From positions 14,274 through 47,038 of the forward strand of contig MHOW01000006.1 of NCBI GenBank assembly GCA_001820215.1: 32,765 nt of DNA. The letters run 5' to 3'. This document shows, one piece after another, positions 7,000 to 14,428 of this stretch (the first letter of the stretch is position 1; every line of letters starts with the position of its first letter). The notes below the pieces were generated by a model. That model was not told the origin of the DNA. It made no database searches and saw only the letters and a program-made list of their open reading frames with translations. A program made the translations under genes and the position numbers. Origin of the DNA: Candidatus Staskawiczbacteria bacterium RIFCSPLOWO2_01_FULL_33_13 (GTDB lineage Bacteria > Patescibacteriota > Minisyncoccia > Minisyncoccales > Staskawiczbacteraceae).

Positions 7000-8286
7000 C
7001 TAAGATTTAACCTTAGCTTTCATTTCTTCTACGACCTTGTCAAGTTTTATTTCTTCTTGAACTCCAGTTTCCATATTTCTTAAAGTAATGAAATTTTCTA
7101 ATGCTTCTTTTTGCCCAAAAATCAAAACCCATTTTACCCCCATCTTATTGGCAGAATTTAACTGTGACCTAAGTGAATCTTTTGAAAAAGATTCTGCAAC
7201 TGGAATTTTTGATGCCCGAAATTCTTCAAAAAGCTTTAAACTTTTTCTTTTTGCTAATTGGCCTAATTGCGCCAAAAATATCATGGGTTTTTCATCTTTT
7301 TTATCTGGTTTAACTTCTCTTAATTTCATCAAGTTCATAATCCTATCAATTCCGCCCGCAGCACCGCACGCAGGCGTATCTCTTCCACCCAGCACTTTTA
7401 ACAAGCCGTCGTATCTGCCTCCACCCACTAAAGCGCCTTGAATTGCCCCAGTTTCAGATTTTTCAACAATTTCAAAAACAGTTTTTGTGTAATAATCTAA
7501 GCCTCTTACTAAATAAGGATTTAACACATATGGCAATTCCAACTCGTCTAAAAATTCCAATACCTGTTTAAAATGCGCGTGGCAAGCTTCACATAAGTGA
7601 TCAATAATTTGCGGAGCGCCCGATCTTATTCTCTGACACTTTTCTTCTTTGCAATCTAAGATTCTTAAAGGATTTTCTTTCAACCTTCGCTGACAATCAG
7701 AACATAACGAAGATTTTCTTGACTTAAAATAATTTGTCAAAATCTTTTTAAAATGCGATCTGCATTCTTGGTCTCCAATACTATTTACTTCAATATTTAA
7801 ATTTTTAAAAGATAAATCTTTTAAAATATCATAGCTCATTTGTATAATCTGCCCATCTATAGAGGCACTTCTATCTCCTATTGCCTCTATATCAAATTGT
7901 AATAGCTGCCTGTATCTACCTGCCTGTGGCCTTTCATAACGAAAACATGGGCCTAGGGTCCATAATTTTACTGGCTGAGGCATATTATACATTCCGTTTT
8001 CAATATAACTTCTTGCAATTCCCGGGGTAAACTCAGGCCTTAGCGCCACCAAATCTCCCCCTTTTGTTCTAAATGAATACATTTCCTTTTGCACAATATC
8101 AGTGGTAGCCCCGGTGCCTTTTGAAAACACTTCAGCGCTTTCTAAAATAGGGGTATCTATTCTTTTGAAATCATAATAATTAGTAATGCTTTCAACAGAT
8201 TTTTGCACTTTTTTAAAATACACCTGTTCTTGTGGCAAAATATCACGCATTCCAGTTAAAGTTTGTAATCTTAATTTTTTATCCAT
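7000..8286 (-). CDS. hisS: Histidine--tRNA ligase
   Basis: This class II synthetase charges tRNA-His. The 428-aa protein has normal length. Motif 2 is seen as GPCFRYERPQAGRYRQ, and the histidine-specific loops LVRGLDYYTKTVFE and GALVGGGRYDGL are present. Motif 3 is GAAGGIDRIM. A Cys-rich stretch in the insertion (CSDCQRRL, CKEEKC, CEAC) may bind zinc, as in some other HisRS. The C-terminal anticodon-binding domain starts near PMIFLAQLG. It starts at ATG 8286, 12 bp before repeat copy 2, and is followed by the second-family palindrome and rpsU. Confidence 0.95.
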   Translation of the reverse strand: MDKKLRLQTLTGMRDILPQEQVYFKKVQKSVESITNYYDFKRIDTPILESAEVFSKGTGATTDIVQKEMYSFRTKGGDLVALRPEFTPGIARSYIENGMYNMPQPVKLWTLGPCFRYERPQAGRYRQLLQFDIEAIGDRSASIDGQIIQMSYDILKDLSFKNLNIEVNSIGDQECRSHFKKILTNYFKSRKSSLCSDCQRRLKENPLRILDCKEEKCQRIRSGAPQIIDHLCEACHAHFKQVLEFLDELELPYVLNPYLVRGLDYYTKTVFEIVEKSETGAIQGALVGGGRYDGLLKVLGGRDTPACGAAGGIDRIMNLMKLREVKPDKKDEKPMIFLAQLGQLAKRKSLKLFEEFRASKIPVAESFSKDSLRSQLNSANKMGVKWVLIFGQKEALENFITLRNMETGVQEEIKLDKVVEEMKAKVKS

Positions 8287-8297
8287 TAATTTACTTT

Positions 8298-8485
8298 AAC
8301 CTTGAATTACGAAATGCCCCATGTAAAGGCAAGTTTCAGGTCTTTTCTCTAAATCTGGGTTGAAAATTCGCAATAATTATTTTATGTAGTAAACTACATA
8401 AAATAATTCTATCAAATTTTCACCTTCCAGATTTAGAGAAAATCCCAAGAAAGCATTTCGTAATTCAAGGTTTAATTCAAGGTTT
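8298..8485. repeat. Intergenic palindrome family, full copy 2, with duplicated end
   Basis: The palindrome proper is 8298-8472: AACCTTGAATTACGAAATGC pairs perfectly with GCATTTCGTAATTCAAGGTT at the outer end. The central 64 bp (8360-8423) are identical to copy 1. The right end is duplicated: AATTCAAGGTTT occurs twice in tandem at 8462-8473 and 8474-8485, and the second unit supplies part of the lepB stop codon (8484-8486). It fills the gap between lepB and hisS. Confidence 0.9.
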
Positions 8486-9095
8486 AATAATTTGGTGAAT
8501 TTATAAACGATACACTTGTAATGGGAAAAAGCCTTATCGCAGCTTTTCCAATAATATCTTCTTTAGGCAAAATTCCCCATTTTCTTGAATCGTAAGAAAA
8601 TTGCCTATTGTCTCCCAAGACAAAATATTGAGAATCTTTTAAAGTAATATACACATTACCATCGGTCATTAAATCTTCTGGCAAATAACTTGTTTCATCC
8701 AACACTATCTTTTCTCCATTTTTACTAATTGTCACTTTCCCATTTTTAATTTCTACCACTTCACCCGGAAGACCAATAATCCTTTTTATAAAGCGCTGTG
8801 TATTATCAAGCGGATAATTTAGTACTACCACATCGCCCCTATTAGGTTCTTTAAATCTATAAGAGATTTCGTCAATAATTAAATAATTCCCTGATTGTAA
8901 ATTTGGAACCATAGAATCTCCCTTTACAATGAATGGCTGAAATAAAAAATAACGAATAGGCAATACAATAACCGCCGCAATAATCACTATTTTTAAAAAT
9001 TCCCAAACAAACGACAGCAATCCCTTTGAAAAACCCTTTTTGGATTCATTTTGGTCATTTTTTGTACTATTAGTATTGATGGTTTCTTCTTCCAT
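8484..9095 (-). CDS. lepB: Signal peptidase I
   Basis: This membrane protease removes signal peptides from exported proteins. The 203-aa protein has a short cytoplasmic N terminus, one membrane helix (about residues 27-50), then the catalytic domain. The nucleophile is Ser61 in KGDSMVPNL, and the general base is Lys104 in RFIKRIIGLPGE. The conserved box GDNRQFSYDSRKWG is present near the C terminus. Length matches the Gram-positive-like SipS type with a single anchor. It is transcribed away from pth; the shared gap holds a plausible promoter (9103-9131). Its 3' end runs into repeat copy 2. Confidence 0.93.
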   Translation of the reverse strand: MEEETINTNSTKNDQNESKKGFSKGLLSFVWEFLKIVIIAAVIVLPIRYFLFQPFIVKGDSMVPNLQSGNYLIIDEISYRFKEPNRGDVVVLNYPLDNTQRFIKRIIGLPGEVVEIKNGKVTISKNGEKIVLDETSYLPEDLMTDGNVYITLKDSQYFVLGDNRQFSYDSRKWGILPKEDIIGKAAIRLFPITSVSFINSPNY

Positions 9096-9102
9096 ATTAG
9101 CA

Positions 9103-9131
9103 AATCTAACACATTTTTTTATTTAATGCAA
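9103..9131 (-). promoter_or_regulatory. Possible promoter for lepB
   Basis: On the minus strand, TTGCAT (9126-9131) and TAGATT (9103-9108) are separated by 17 bp, with four of six matches to each sigma-70 consensus. Transcription would begin only a few bases before the lepB ATG at 9095, giving a leaderless or nearly leaderless message. AT-rich sequence produces such matches by chance, so this is tentative. Confidence 0.35.
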
Positions 9132-9265
9132 CGCACATCCACACCTAATTCCACTAAGCTTAACAAACAATCAAAAAAAATAATGTTTTTAAAAATAGTG
9201 AAAATTAATAGAATAAAACCCATCCCCACTCTATTAAAAACCCAAAAAAATGATAAGATAAAATC

Positions 9266-9871
9266 ATGATTATAATAACAGGACTAGGAAATCCAGGTGA
9301 AAAATTTAAACACACAAGACATAATGCAGGCTTTATGGCGCTGGATTTTTTTGCCTGCCTGCGCAGGCAGGCAAAAAAAAATGAATTCCCTGAATTTATA
9401 TTTTCTAAAAAATATAATTCTTTTATTTCTGAAAACACTTTAAACGACAATAAAATTATTCTGTTAAAACCTCAAACCTTCATGAACGAATCCGGCACCG
9501 CAGTAAAAAAGGTAATTACCCACTACAAGCTACCCACTAAAAACTTAGTAGTAGTACAGGACGACATAGATTTGCCTCTTGGAAAAATAAAGTTTTCTAA
9601 AGATTCGGGGGCGGGGGGTCACAAAGGTGTGGATTCAATTATTAATAACTTAGGCAAAAAAGATTTTATAAGATTAAAGATTGGAATTTGCCCCGTTATG
9701 CCAGAAGGCACAAAAAAACCAAAAAGCGTTGAAAAATTCGTAATTCAAAAATTTACCCCACAAGAAAAAGAAATTATCAATAATATTATAGAAGAATCCA
9801 CAAACGCCCTTAATTATTTAATTGAAAACGGTATTGAAAAAACCATGAATGAGTTTAATAATAAAAAATAA
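9266..9871 (+). CDS. pth: Peptidyl-tRNA hydrolase with an in-frame palindrome
   Basis: Pth frees tRNA from peptidyl-tRNA dropped by ribosomes. The 201-aa protein starts MIIITGLGNPG, with the family N-terminal motif (Asn9) and TRHNAGF (His19). QTFMNESG, VVQDDIDLPLGK (catalytic Asp) and GAGGHKGVDSII follow. GHKG replaces the more common GHNG. After ALDFF, residues 27-38 (ACLRRQAKK and flanks) are encoded by a perfect 34-bp palindrome and are not part of the usual family sequence. A TAAAAT-like box lies just before ATG 9266, suggesting a very short leader. It is divergent from lepB and 18 bp before the next unknown gene. Confidence 0.9.
   Translation: MIIITGLGNPGEKFKHTRHNAGFMALDFFACLRRQAKKNEFPEFIFSKKYNSFISENTLNDNKIILLKPQTFMNESGTAVKKVITHYKLPTKNLVVVQDDIDLPLGKIKFSKDSGAGGHKGVDSIINNLGKKDFIRLKIGICPVMPEGTKKPKSVEKFVIQKFTPQEKEIINNIIEESTNALNYLIENGIEKTMNEFNNKK
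9346..9379. repeat. Perfect 34-bp palindrome inside pth
   Basis: GCCTGCCTGC is followed directly by its reverse complement GCAGGCAGGC, flanked by T7 on the left and a run of nine A on the right, so 17-bp arms meet with no spacer. It is far more GC-rich than the surrounding gene and adds about 11 in-frame codons without breaking pth. The form resembles a two-way intrinsic terminator, although it lies inside a coding region. Confidence 0.9.
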
Positions 9872-9889
9872 ATATTAAAATTAAAATTT

Positions 9890-11251
9890 ATGAATCAAAA
9901 CAAAAGAGAAAAAGATCCTTCCTTGTATGAGCCCCCAAATAATAGTGTATTAAAAAGGGGAATGGAGTCTTTTAAGCGTGCCCAGCTTGCCACAAGTCAA
10001 GAGAAACCTTCTAATAGAGAAACAGAAGCTGTAGTAGAAACCCCAAAAGGACACGATATTGTGTTCAAAGACATTGAAAATATTAAGAAAGATCTTGAAG
10101 ATTCTTACGCAAAACCAGAACAAGAAAGAGAAAGAGCAAGACAACCAAATGAATTACCTGAAAAATTGGAATATAAAAAGGGTGGCACCAAAGAAGCAAA
10201 AGGCAAAAAAATAATACCCGTTATAGTTAGTCTGTTATCTGGTTTGGGATTATTGGGAGGAATAGGAGCAACACGATCCGTTGGGCAGGAAGCTAGCGGC
10301 AAAACAACCGCCGAAAAAGGATTAGGAGAATCAGAGTTATCTAGGGAGGTTGACAGAAGAATGAAGGCTGTTGAATCTTTTTTACAAATGAAGGGGCAAA
10401 AAGAAGCTTTACAGAGGATATCGGGCTTAATTAATTTCAGGGGAAGAGAAGTTGATGAAGGGCACATGAAGGAATTTATTAAGGAGGGAATTAAATCTGA
10501 AAATATTGCAAGAATCTTTGATTCTTATAATTGGCTTTCTATAATTTATGCAGAAAATTCCCAAGCTAACACAGCCATAGGGTATGATGTGCAGTGTGTA
10601 CTTGATAATGCCAGGGGAATTTCTGAAGAAGACAGAAAACAAGCCCTGAAAGTTATTGGCCAAGCCCAAGAAAATAACAAGCAAGAGAAAAATCAAGATC
10701 AAAGGAAGCGTCTTAATACAATATTGAGAAAAGCACAAGAAATGGGCGCAAGATCAGATTTATTATTTAAAAGAGGATTGAAAGAAGAAAGTGATAGACT
10801 ATATAAGGAGGCTCGTAATTTAATGGAACCGATTATGTTTGCAATGGATCGGGATGGCGATCTTGATTTAAAAGGTGAGGTTGCAATTAATAATCTTCCA
10901 GACGATCTTAAAAGGGTGGTAGGGGAAGTTCCTCTTTTTAGATTTGATAAAGATGTACAAAAACTTAGGGGGGGACTTCCGTGGCGCGACAATTTTGAAA
11001 CTTTATTAGAAGATGAAATGATAAGGAGAAAAGCTAAAACTAGCTCTGGAAATAGATTGTTGAAATACACAGGAGAAGAGTATAAAAGACGAAGCGAAGA
11101 ATATCAGAAATGGTCTAAAGAATTAGACAGAAGATGGGAATCTGAAAAAGCTGAACGACTACGGAGAATAAGACTAGGGCCAAATTATAATCGGATACAA
11201 GAAGAAAATTATCGAAACACAAGAGAATTTCGACTCAAAAACGATAATTAA
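9890..11251 (+). CDS. Unknown membrane-anchored helical protein
   Basis: I do not recognise this 453-aa protein. The first 105 residues are charged and probably disordered or coiled. A single hydrophobic segment (KIIPVIVSLLSGLGLLGGIG, about residues 107-126) may cross the membrane or anchor the protein. The remainder is helical and rich in K, R, E and N, with a possible coiled coil near 395-430 (EEYKRRSEEYQKWSKELDRRW). FAMDRDGDLDLKGEVAINNLP near residues 318-338 has a calcium-loop look (DRDGDLDLKGE), but a lone loop is weak evidence. It follows pth by 18 bp and ends before an AT-rich gap upstream of mfd. Confidence 0.65.
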   Translation: MNQNKREKDPSLYEPPNNSVLKRGMESFKRAQLATSQEKPSNRETEAVVETPKGHDIVFKDIENIKKDLEDSYAKPEQERERARQPNELPEKLEYKKGGTKEAKGKKIIPVIVSLLSGLGLLGGIGATRSVGQEASGKTTAEKGLGESELSREVDRRMKAVESFLQMKGQKEALQRISGLINFRGREVDEGHMKEFIKEGIKSENIARIFDSYNWLSIIYAENSQANTAIGYDVQCVLDNARGISEEDRKQALKVIGQAQENNKQEKNQDQRKRLNTILRKAQEMGARSDLLFKRGLKEESDRLYKEARNLMEPIMFAMDRDGDLDLKGEVAINNLPDDLKRVVGEVPLFRFDKDVQKLRGGLPWRDNFETLLEDEMIRRKAKTSSGNRLLKYTGEEYKRRSEEYQKWSKELDRRWESEKAERLRRIRLGPNYNRIQEENYRNTREFRLKNDN

Positions 11252-11381
11252 TATTGATATCAAAATTCCAATTTTTAAGTTTTGAATAAATTAAAAATGT
11301 TTTTGGGTTTTGAATTTTTAAATTTGGATTTGTTTGGGATTTAGGATTTTATGAAAATTTTATGTAACATTCAAAAATTAA
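11252..11381. repeat. Intergenic AT-rich repeat, second family, copy B
   Basis: Bases 11323-11344 are the reverse complement of 6888-6909 with one mismatch. The flanks repeat TTTTGAATTT and TTTTAAGTTTTGAAT, like copy A. A 14-codon frame at 11351-11395 overlaps the mfd start out of frame and has no support as a gene. No RNA gene is visible here. Confidence 0.55.
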
Positions 11382-13370
11382 ATGGCTCAGGATAAAAGTT
11401 TAAATAAACTTTTAATTGTATCAATTACCCCCTACTTTTTAGAGAAGCAGGTTTTTTGGTTTGATGAAAACTTAGATGAAATTTTACAATCAACTAAAAC
11501 TCAATCATTTTTTCAAGACAATACAATATTTTTAAAAAAGGGTCAAAGCCACAATCTTTCTGGCTTATTAAGAAAGCTGGACGAAATGGGCTATGAAAGA
11601 GTTTTTACCATACAAGCACCGGGGGAATTTTCACAAAAAGGAGGAGTTATTGATATTTTCCCTATTAACACAAATCAAGCTATGCGCCTGGATTTTTTAG
11701 GAAATAATATTGAAAATATACAACCGCTAAATATTAAAGTTGAAAACGAACAAAACGCAAAAGATATTTTAAAGAAAAAATTAAAATCCCAAAAATTATT
11801 TTCTGACTTAAAAAATATAAAACCGGATGATTATTTAGTACATTTAGATCATGGTGTAGCAAAATTTTCCGGAATGGAAAAAATAAAAGACCATGAATAT
11901 TATGTATTAGAATACGCCCAAAATGACAAACTCTTCGTACCATTGGGATTAGAAAGAAAGCTTTCACGGTATGTAGGATTTTCTAATCCTGTTGTTTCAA
12001 GACTTGGCTCGGCATTGTGGCAAAATACAAAAAGAAAAATAAAAGAAGATGTGGAAAAACTAGCCAAAGAACTTTTAGATCTTTATGCTAAAAAAGAAAA
12101 TATTACAAGAAGCTCCTATATAAATGACAACGAACTAGAAAATGAATTAACCACCTCGTTTTTATACCAAGAAACTCCTGACCAAATTCAGGCTATTGAA
12201 GATATAAAAAATGACTTAGCCAAAGACAAGCCAATGGACAGGATAGTATGCGGAGATGTGGGTTTTGGAAAAACAGAAGTGGCAATAAGAACGGCTTTTT
12301 TGGCGGGCATCAACAACCGCCAAACCGCAATAATTTGCCCAACCACCATATTGGCAAACCAGCATTTTAATAATTTTAAAAAACGGTTTGGCGCGTTACC
12401 TTTTAACATTTCTCTCATTTCAAGGCTGCAAACAAAAAAAGAGCAAAAAAAAATTATTAAAGAGGTAAAAGAAGGCAATATTGATATTTTGATAGGAACC
12501 CATAGAATTTTGTCAGCCGATATAGAATTTAAAAATTTACAACTTTTAATTATTGATGATGAACAAAGATTTGGCGTAAAACAAAAAGAAAAATTAAGAC
12601 AAAAAAATCCTTCATTGGATATTTTAAGTTTGTCGGCAACCCCAATTCCAAGAACCATTTATTTGGCGCTTTCCTCTTTTAAAAATATCAGCTTGATGCA
12701 AACTCCACCCCAAGGCAGAAGCGCAATCAACACAAACATTTTACCCTACAATAAAAAAATAATACAACAAGCTATTCATTTTGAATTACAACGAAATGGC
12801 CAAGTGTATTTTTTGCACAATAAAATACAAACTATTGAAAAAACAAAAAGCGATTTAGAAAAACTTGTTCCGGAGGCTACAATTTCTTATATACACGGCA
12901 GAATGGATGAAAAAGAATTGATAAAAATAATGGATGATTTTTCTGGCTACGCCAGATCTCGCGAAGCGAGAGAAAAAAATAGAATTGATGTGTTGGTTGC
13001 AACTACCATTATTGAAAATGGCATAGATTTGCCCAATGTAAATACCATTATCATAGAAGATGCTTCGCGCCTTGGACTTTCCCAGGCATACCAAATAAAA
13101 GGAAGAGTGGGAAGATCCCACATTAAAAGCTTTGCCTATCTTTTTTATCCAAAAAATATCACTCCCCTGGCACGCGCAAGATTAAAAGCTTTGGAAAACG
13201 CAAACGAACTTGGTTCGGGATACGCGATTGCAATGAAAGATATGGAAATTCGAGGAGCAGGAAATATTTTAGGTAAAGAACAATCGGGAAGCATAAATAA
13301 AATTGGCTTAAACCTTTATTGCCAAATATTATCAGACGCAGTTGAAAAGATGAGAATTGTTAGTTTATAA
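11382..13370 (+). CDS. mfd: Compact transcription-repair coupling factor Mfd
   Basis: Mfd pushes stalled RNA polymerase off damaged DNA and recruits repair. This version is 662 aa against about 1150 in E. coli. A remnant of the UvrB-like region (GYERVFTIQAPGEFSQKGGVIDIFP) is followed directly by the RNA-polymerase-binding domain (DYLVHLDHGVAKFSGMEKI, about residues 147-165). The translocase has Walker A GDVGFGKTEVA, Walker B IIDDEQRFGV, SATPIPRT and GRVGRS, then ends at GAGNILGKEQSG...LYCQILSDAV. Missing are most of the N-terminal domains, including the UvrA-binding part, and the C-terminal D7 domain. An in-frame stop directly precedes the ATG. A double hairpin adds residues near 521-530. Confidence 0.9.
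   Translation: MAQDKSLNKLLIVSITPYFLEKQVFWFDENLDEILQSTKTQSFFQDNTIFLKKGQSHNLSGLLRKLDEMGYERVFTIQAPGEFSQKGGVIDIFPINTNQAMRLDFLGNNIENIQPLNIKVENEQNAKDILKKKLKSQKLFSDLKNIKPDDYLVHLDHGVAKFSGMEKIKDHEYYVLEYAQNDKLFVPLGLERKLSRYVGFSNPVVSRLGSALWQNTKRKIKEDVEKLAKELLDLYAKKENITRSSYINDNELENELTTSFLYQETPDQIQAIEDIKNDLAKDKPMDRIVCGDVGFGKTEVAIRTAFLAGINNRQTAIICPTTILANQHFNNFKKRFGALPFNISLISRLQTKKEQKKIIKEVKEGNIDILIGTHRILSADIEFKNLQLLIIDDEQRFGVKQKEKLRQKNPSLDILSLSATPIPRTIYLALSSFKNISLMQTPPQGRSAINTNILPYNKKIIQQAIHFELQRNGQVYFLHNKIQTIEKTKSDLEKLVPEATISYIHGRMDEKELIKIMDDFSGYARSREAREKNRIDVLVATTIIENGIDLPNVNTIIIEDASRLGLSQAYQIKGRVGRSHIKSFAYLFYPKNITPLARARLKALENANELGSGYAIAMKDMEIRGAGNILGKEQSGSINKIGLNLYCQILSDAVEKMRIVSL
12943..12971. repeat. 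Two adjacent GC-rich hairpins inside mfd
   Basis: CTGGC-TAC-GCCAG (12943-12955) is followed after one base by TCTCGC-GAA-GCGAGA (12957-12971). They encode residues around SGYARSREAREKN, which sit between MDDF and RIDVLVATTIIENG, where Mfd proteins normally have only about five residues. The frame is kept. The double-hairpin layout is like that in polX at 15061-15085. Confidence 0.75.
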
Positions 13371-13461
13371 GTTTAAATTAACTGATATAATTAAAATGCT
13401 ATAAAGGTCGTAAAAAAATAACATTTTTAATATTAAGTTTTAGTAATTTAAAATTAAATAT

Positions 13462-13728
13462 ATGGCCAAAGCAAAAAAAGAAGGAAAACTAATCGGCAAA
13501 ATTTCTCATTATTTTTCAGATATTAAAGTGGCAGTTATTAAGCTTTCTGGAGTACTTGTGCAAAAAGACGAGATAAGGATTATTGGTGGAGAAAATACGG
13601 ATTTTAATCAAAGGGTTGCCTCAATGCAAATTGACCACAAAGAAGTAAAAAAAGCAAAAAAAGGAGATTCTGTGGGTTTAAAAGTTTCAGAAAAAGTCAG
13701 AGAAGGTTATAAGGTATATAAATCTTGA
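13462..13728 (+). CDS. Small beta-barrel protein, EF-Tu-domain-2-like
   Basis: This 88-aa protein reads KLIGKISHYFSDIKVAVIKLSGVLVQKDEIRIIGGENTDFNQRVASMQIDHKEVKKAKKGDSVGLKVSEKVREGYKVYK. The run IG.I.HYF..I.VA.IKL...L...D.I.I.G..TDF.Q.V.SMQI....V..AK.GD.VGLKV...VREG..VY is the pattern of stand-alone translation-factor-like beta barrels, similar to domain 2 of EF-Tu and the tail of U32 peptidases. A role in translation or RNA binding is inferred only from that fold. The stop TGA lies inside a remnant of the palindrome family end. It is 43 bp upstream of the MFS-like gene. Confidence 0.75.
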   Translation: MAKAKKEGKLIGKISHYFSDIKVAVIKLSGVLVQKDEIRIIGGENTDFNQRVASMQIDHKEVKKAKKGDSVGLKVSEKVREGYKVYKS

Positions 13729-13740
13729 ATTACAGAATGC
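13723..13740. repeat. Solo end of the intergenic palindrome family
   Basis: CTTGAATTACAGAATGC matches the conserved end CTTGAATTACGAAATGC with one or two changes. No partner arm is present nearby, so this looks like a remnant end. It overlaps the TGA stop of the preceding gene (13726-13728). Confidence 0.5.
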
Positions 13741-13771
13741 ACCATTAAAAGTAAATAATTATTTAAAATTC

Positions 13772-14428
13772 ATGCTTAAAACTATACCCAAGTTAATCAA
13801 TAAAATAATAAAGGTTTTAATAGTAAGTGATTTTTTCCTCAATTTGGGATGGGGCCTAATGGGGCCTGTTTTCGCTATTTTTATTGTTCAAAATATTACT
13901 ATTGGAAGCATTTCTGAAGCAGCTAAAATTGCGGGGTTTGCTTCATTATTTTTTTGGATAACGAGATCAATACTACAAATACCAATTGGATACTATCTGG
14001 ATAAAAATCATGGAGAGAAGGATGATTATTGGTTTATGGTAGTAGGTACTTTTATGATGGCTTTCGTTCCATTGGGTTATATTTTTTCTCGTCAACCATG
14101 GCATATTTATTTATTACAAATCTTTTATGCAATTGCTGCTGCGATCACTGTTGCCCCATATTCAGCGATATTTACAAGACATATTGATAAAGGGAAAGAA
14201 GCAATGGCATGGAGCACATGGAGTACATTTATAGGCATTGGTGCAGGTCTTGCCGGCGGAATAGGTGGTATTGTTGCGTCAAGTATTGGTTTTACATCCG
14301 TTTTTGTTTTCGTAAGTGTTTTCACAATACTATCAGGATTTCTATTATTAATTATTAAAGATGATATCTCTATTAAAAACAAAAGCATTATAAGGATACC
14401 CCTAGAGAGAACAATTATAAAGCAATAA
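13772..14428 (+). CDS. Half-length MFS transporter-like protein
   Basis: This 218-aa protein has about six membrane helices, half the usual 12 of the major facilitator superfamily. The first helix region (FFLNLGWGLMGPVFAIFIVQNI) and the second (AKIAGFASLFFWITRSILQIPIGYYLDKNHGEKDD) hold the MFS loop pattern G.Y.D...G. Helix pairs GTFMMAFVPLGYIF, IYLLQIFYAIAAAITVAPYSAIFTRHID and GIGAGLAGGIGGIVASSIGF fit the N-terminal MFS domain. It ends in a basic tail and its TAA overlaps the polX ATG by one base. Either a reduced transporter that pairs with itself, or a broken one; no C-terminal half is seen next to it. The substrate is unknown. Confidence 0.65.
   Translation: MLKTIPKLINKIIKVLIVSDFFLNLGWGLMGPVFAIFIVQNITIGSISEAAKIAGFASLFFWITRSILQIPIGYYLDKNHGEKDDYWFMVVGTFMMAFVPLGYIFSRQPWHIYLLQIFYAIAAAITVAPYSAIFTRHIDKGKEAMAWSTWSTFIGIGAGLAGGIGGIVASSIGFTSVFVFVSVFTILSGFLLLIIKDDISIKNKSIIRIPLERTIIKQ

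Noticed and set aside
9737-9748. TTCGTAATTCAA inside pth, matching the palindrome family end
   Set aside because: It encodes EKFVIQKF, which fits the normal Pth C-terminal sequence, and has no partner arm; chance match.
11351-11395. 14-codon frame (MKILCNIQKLNGSG) overlapping the mfd start, considered as a frameshifted Mfd N terminus
   Set aside because: It is too short and out of frame with mfd, and no UvrB-like sequence lies upstream, so a simple frameshift would not restore the missing domains.
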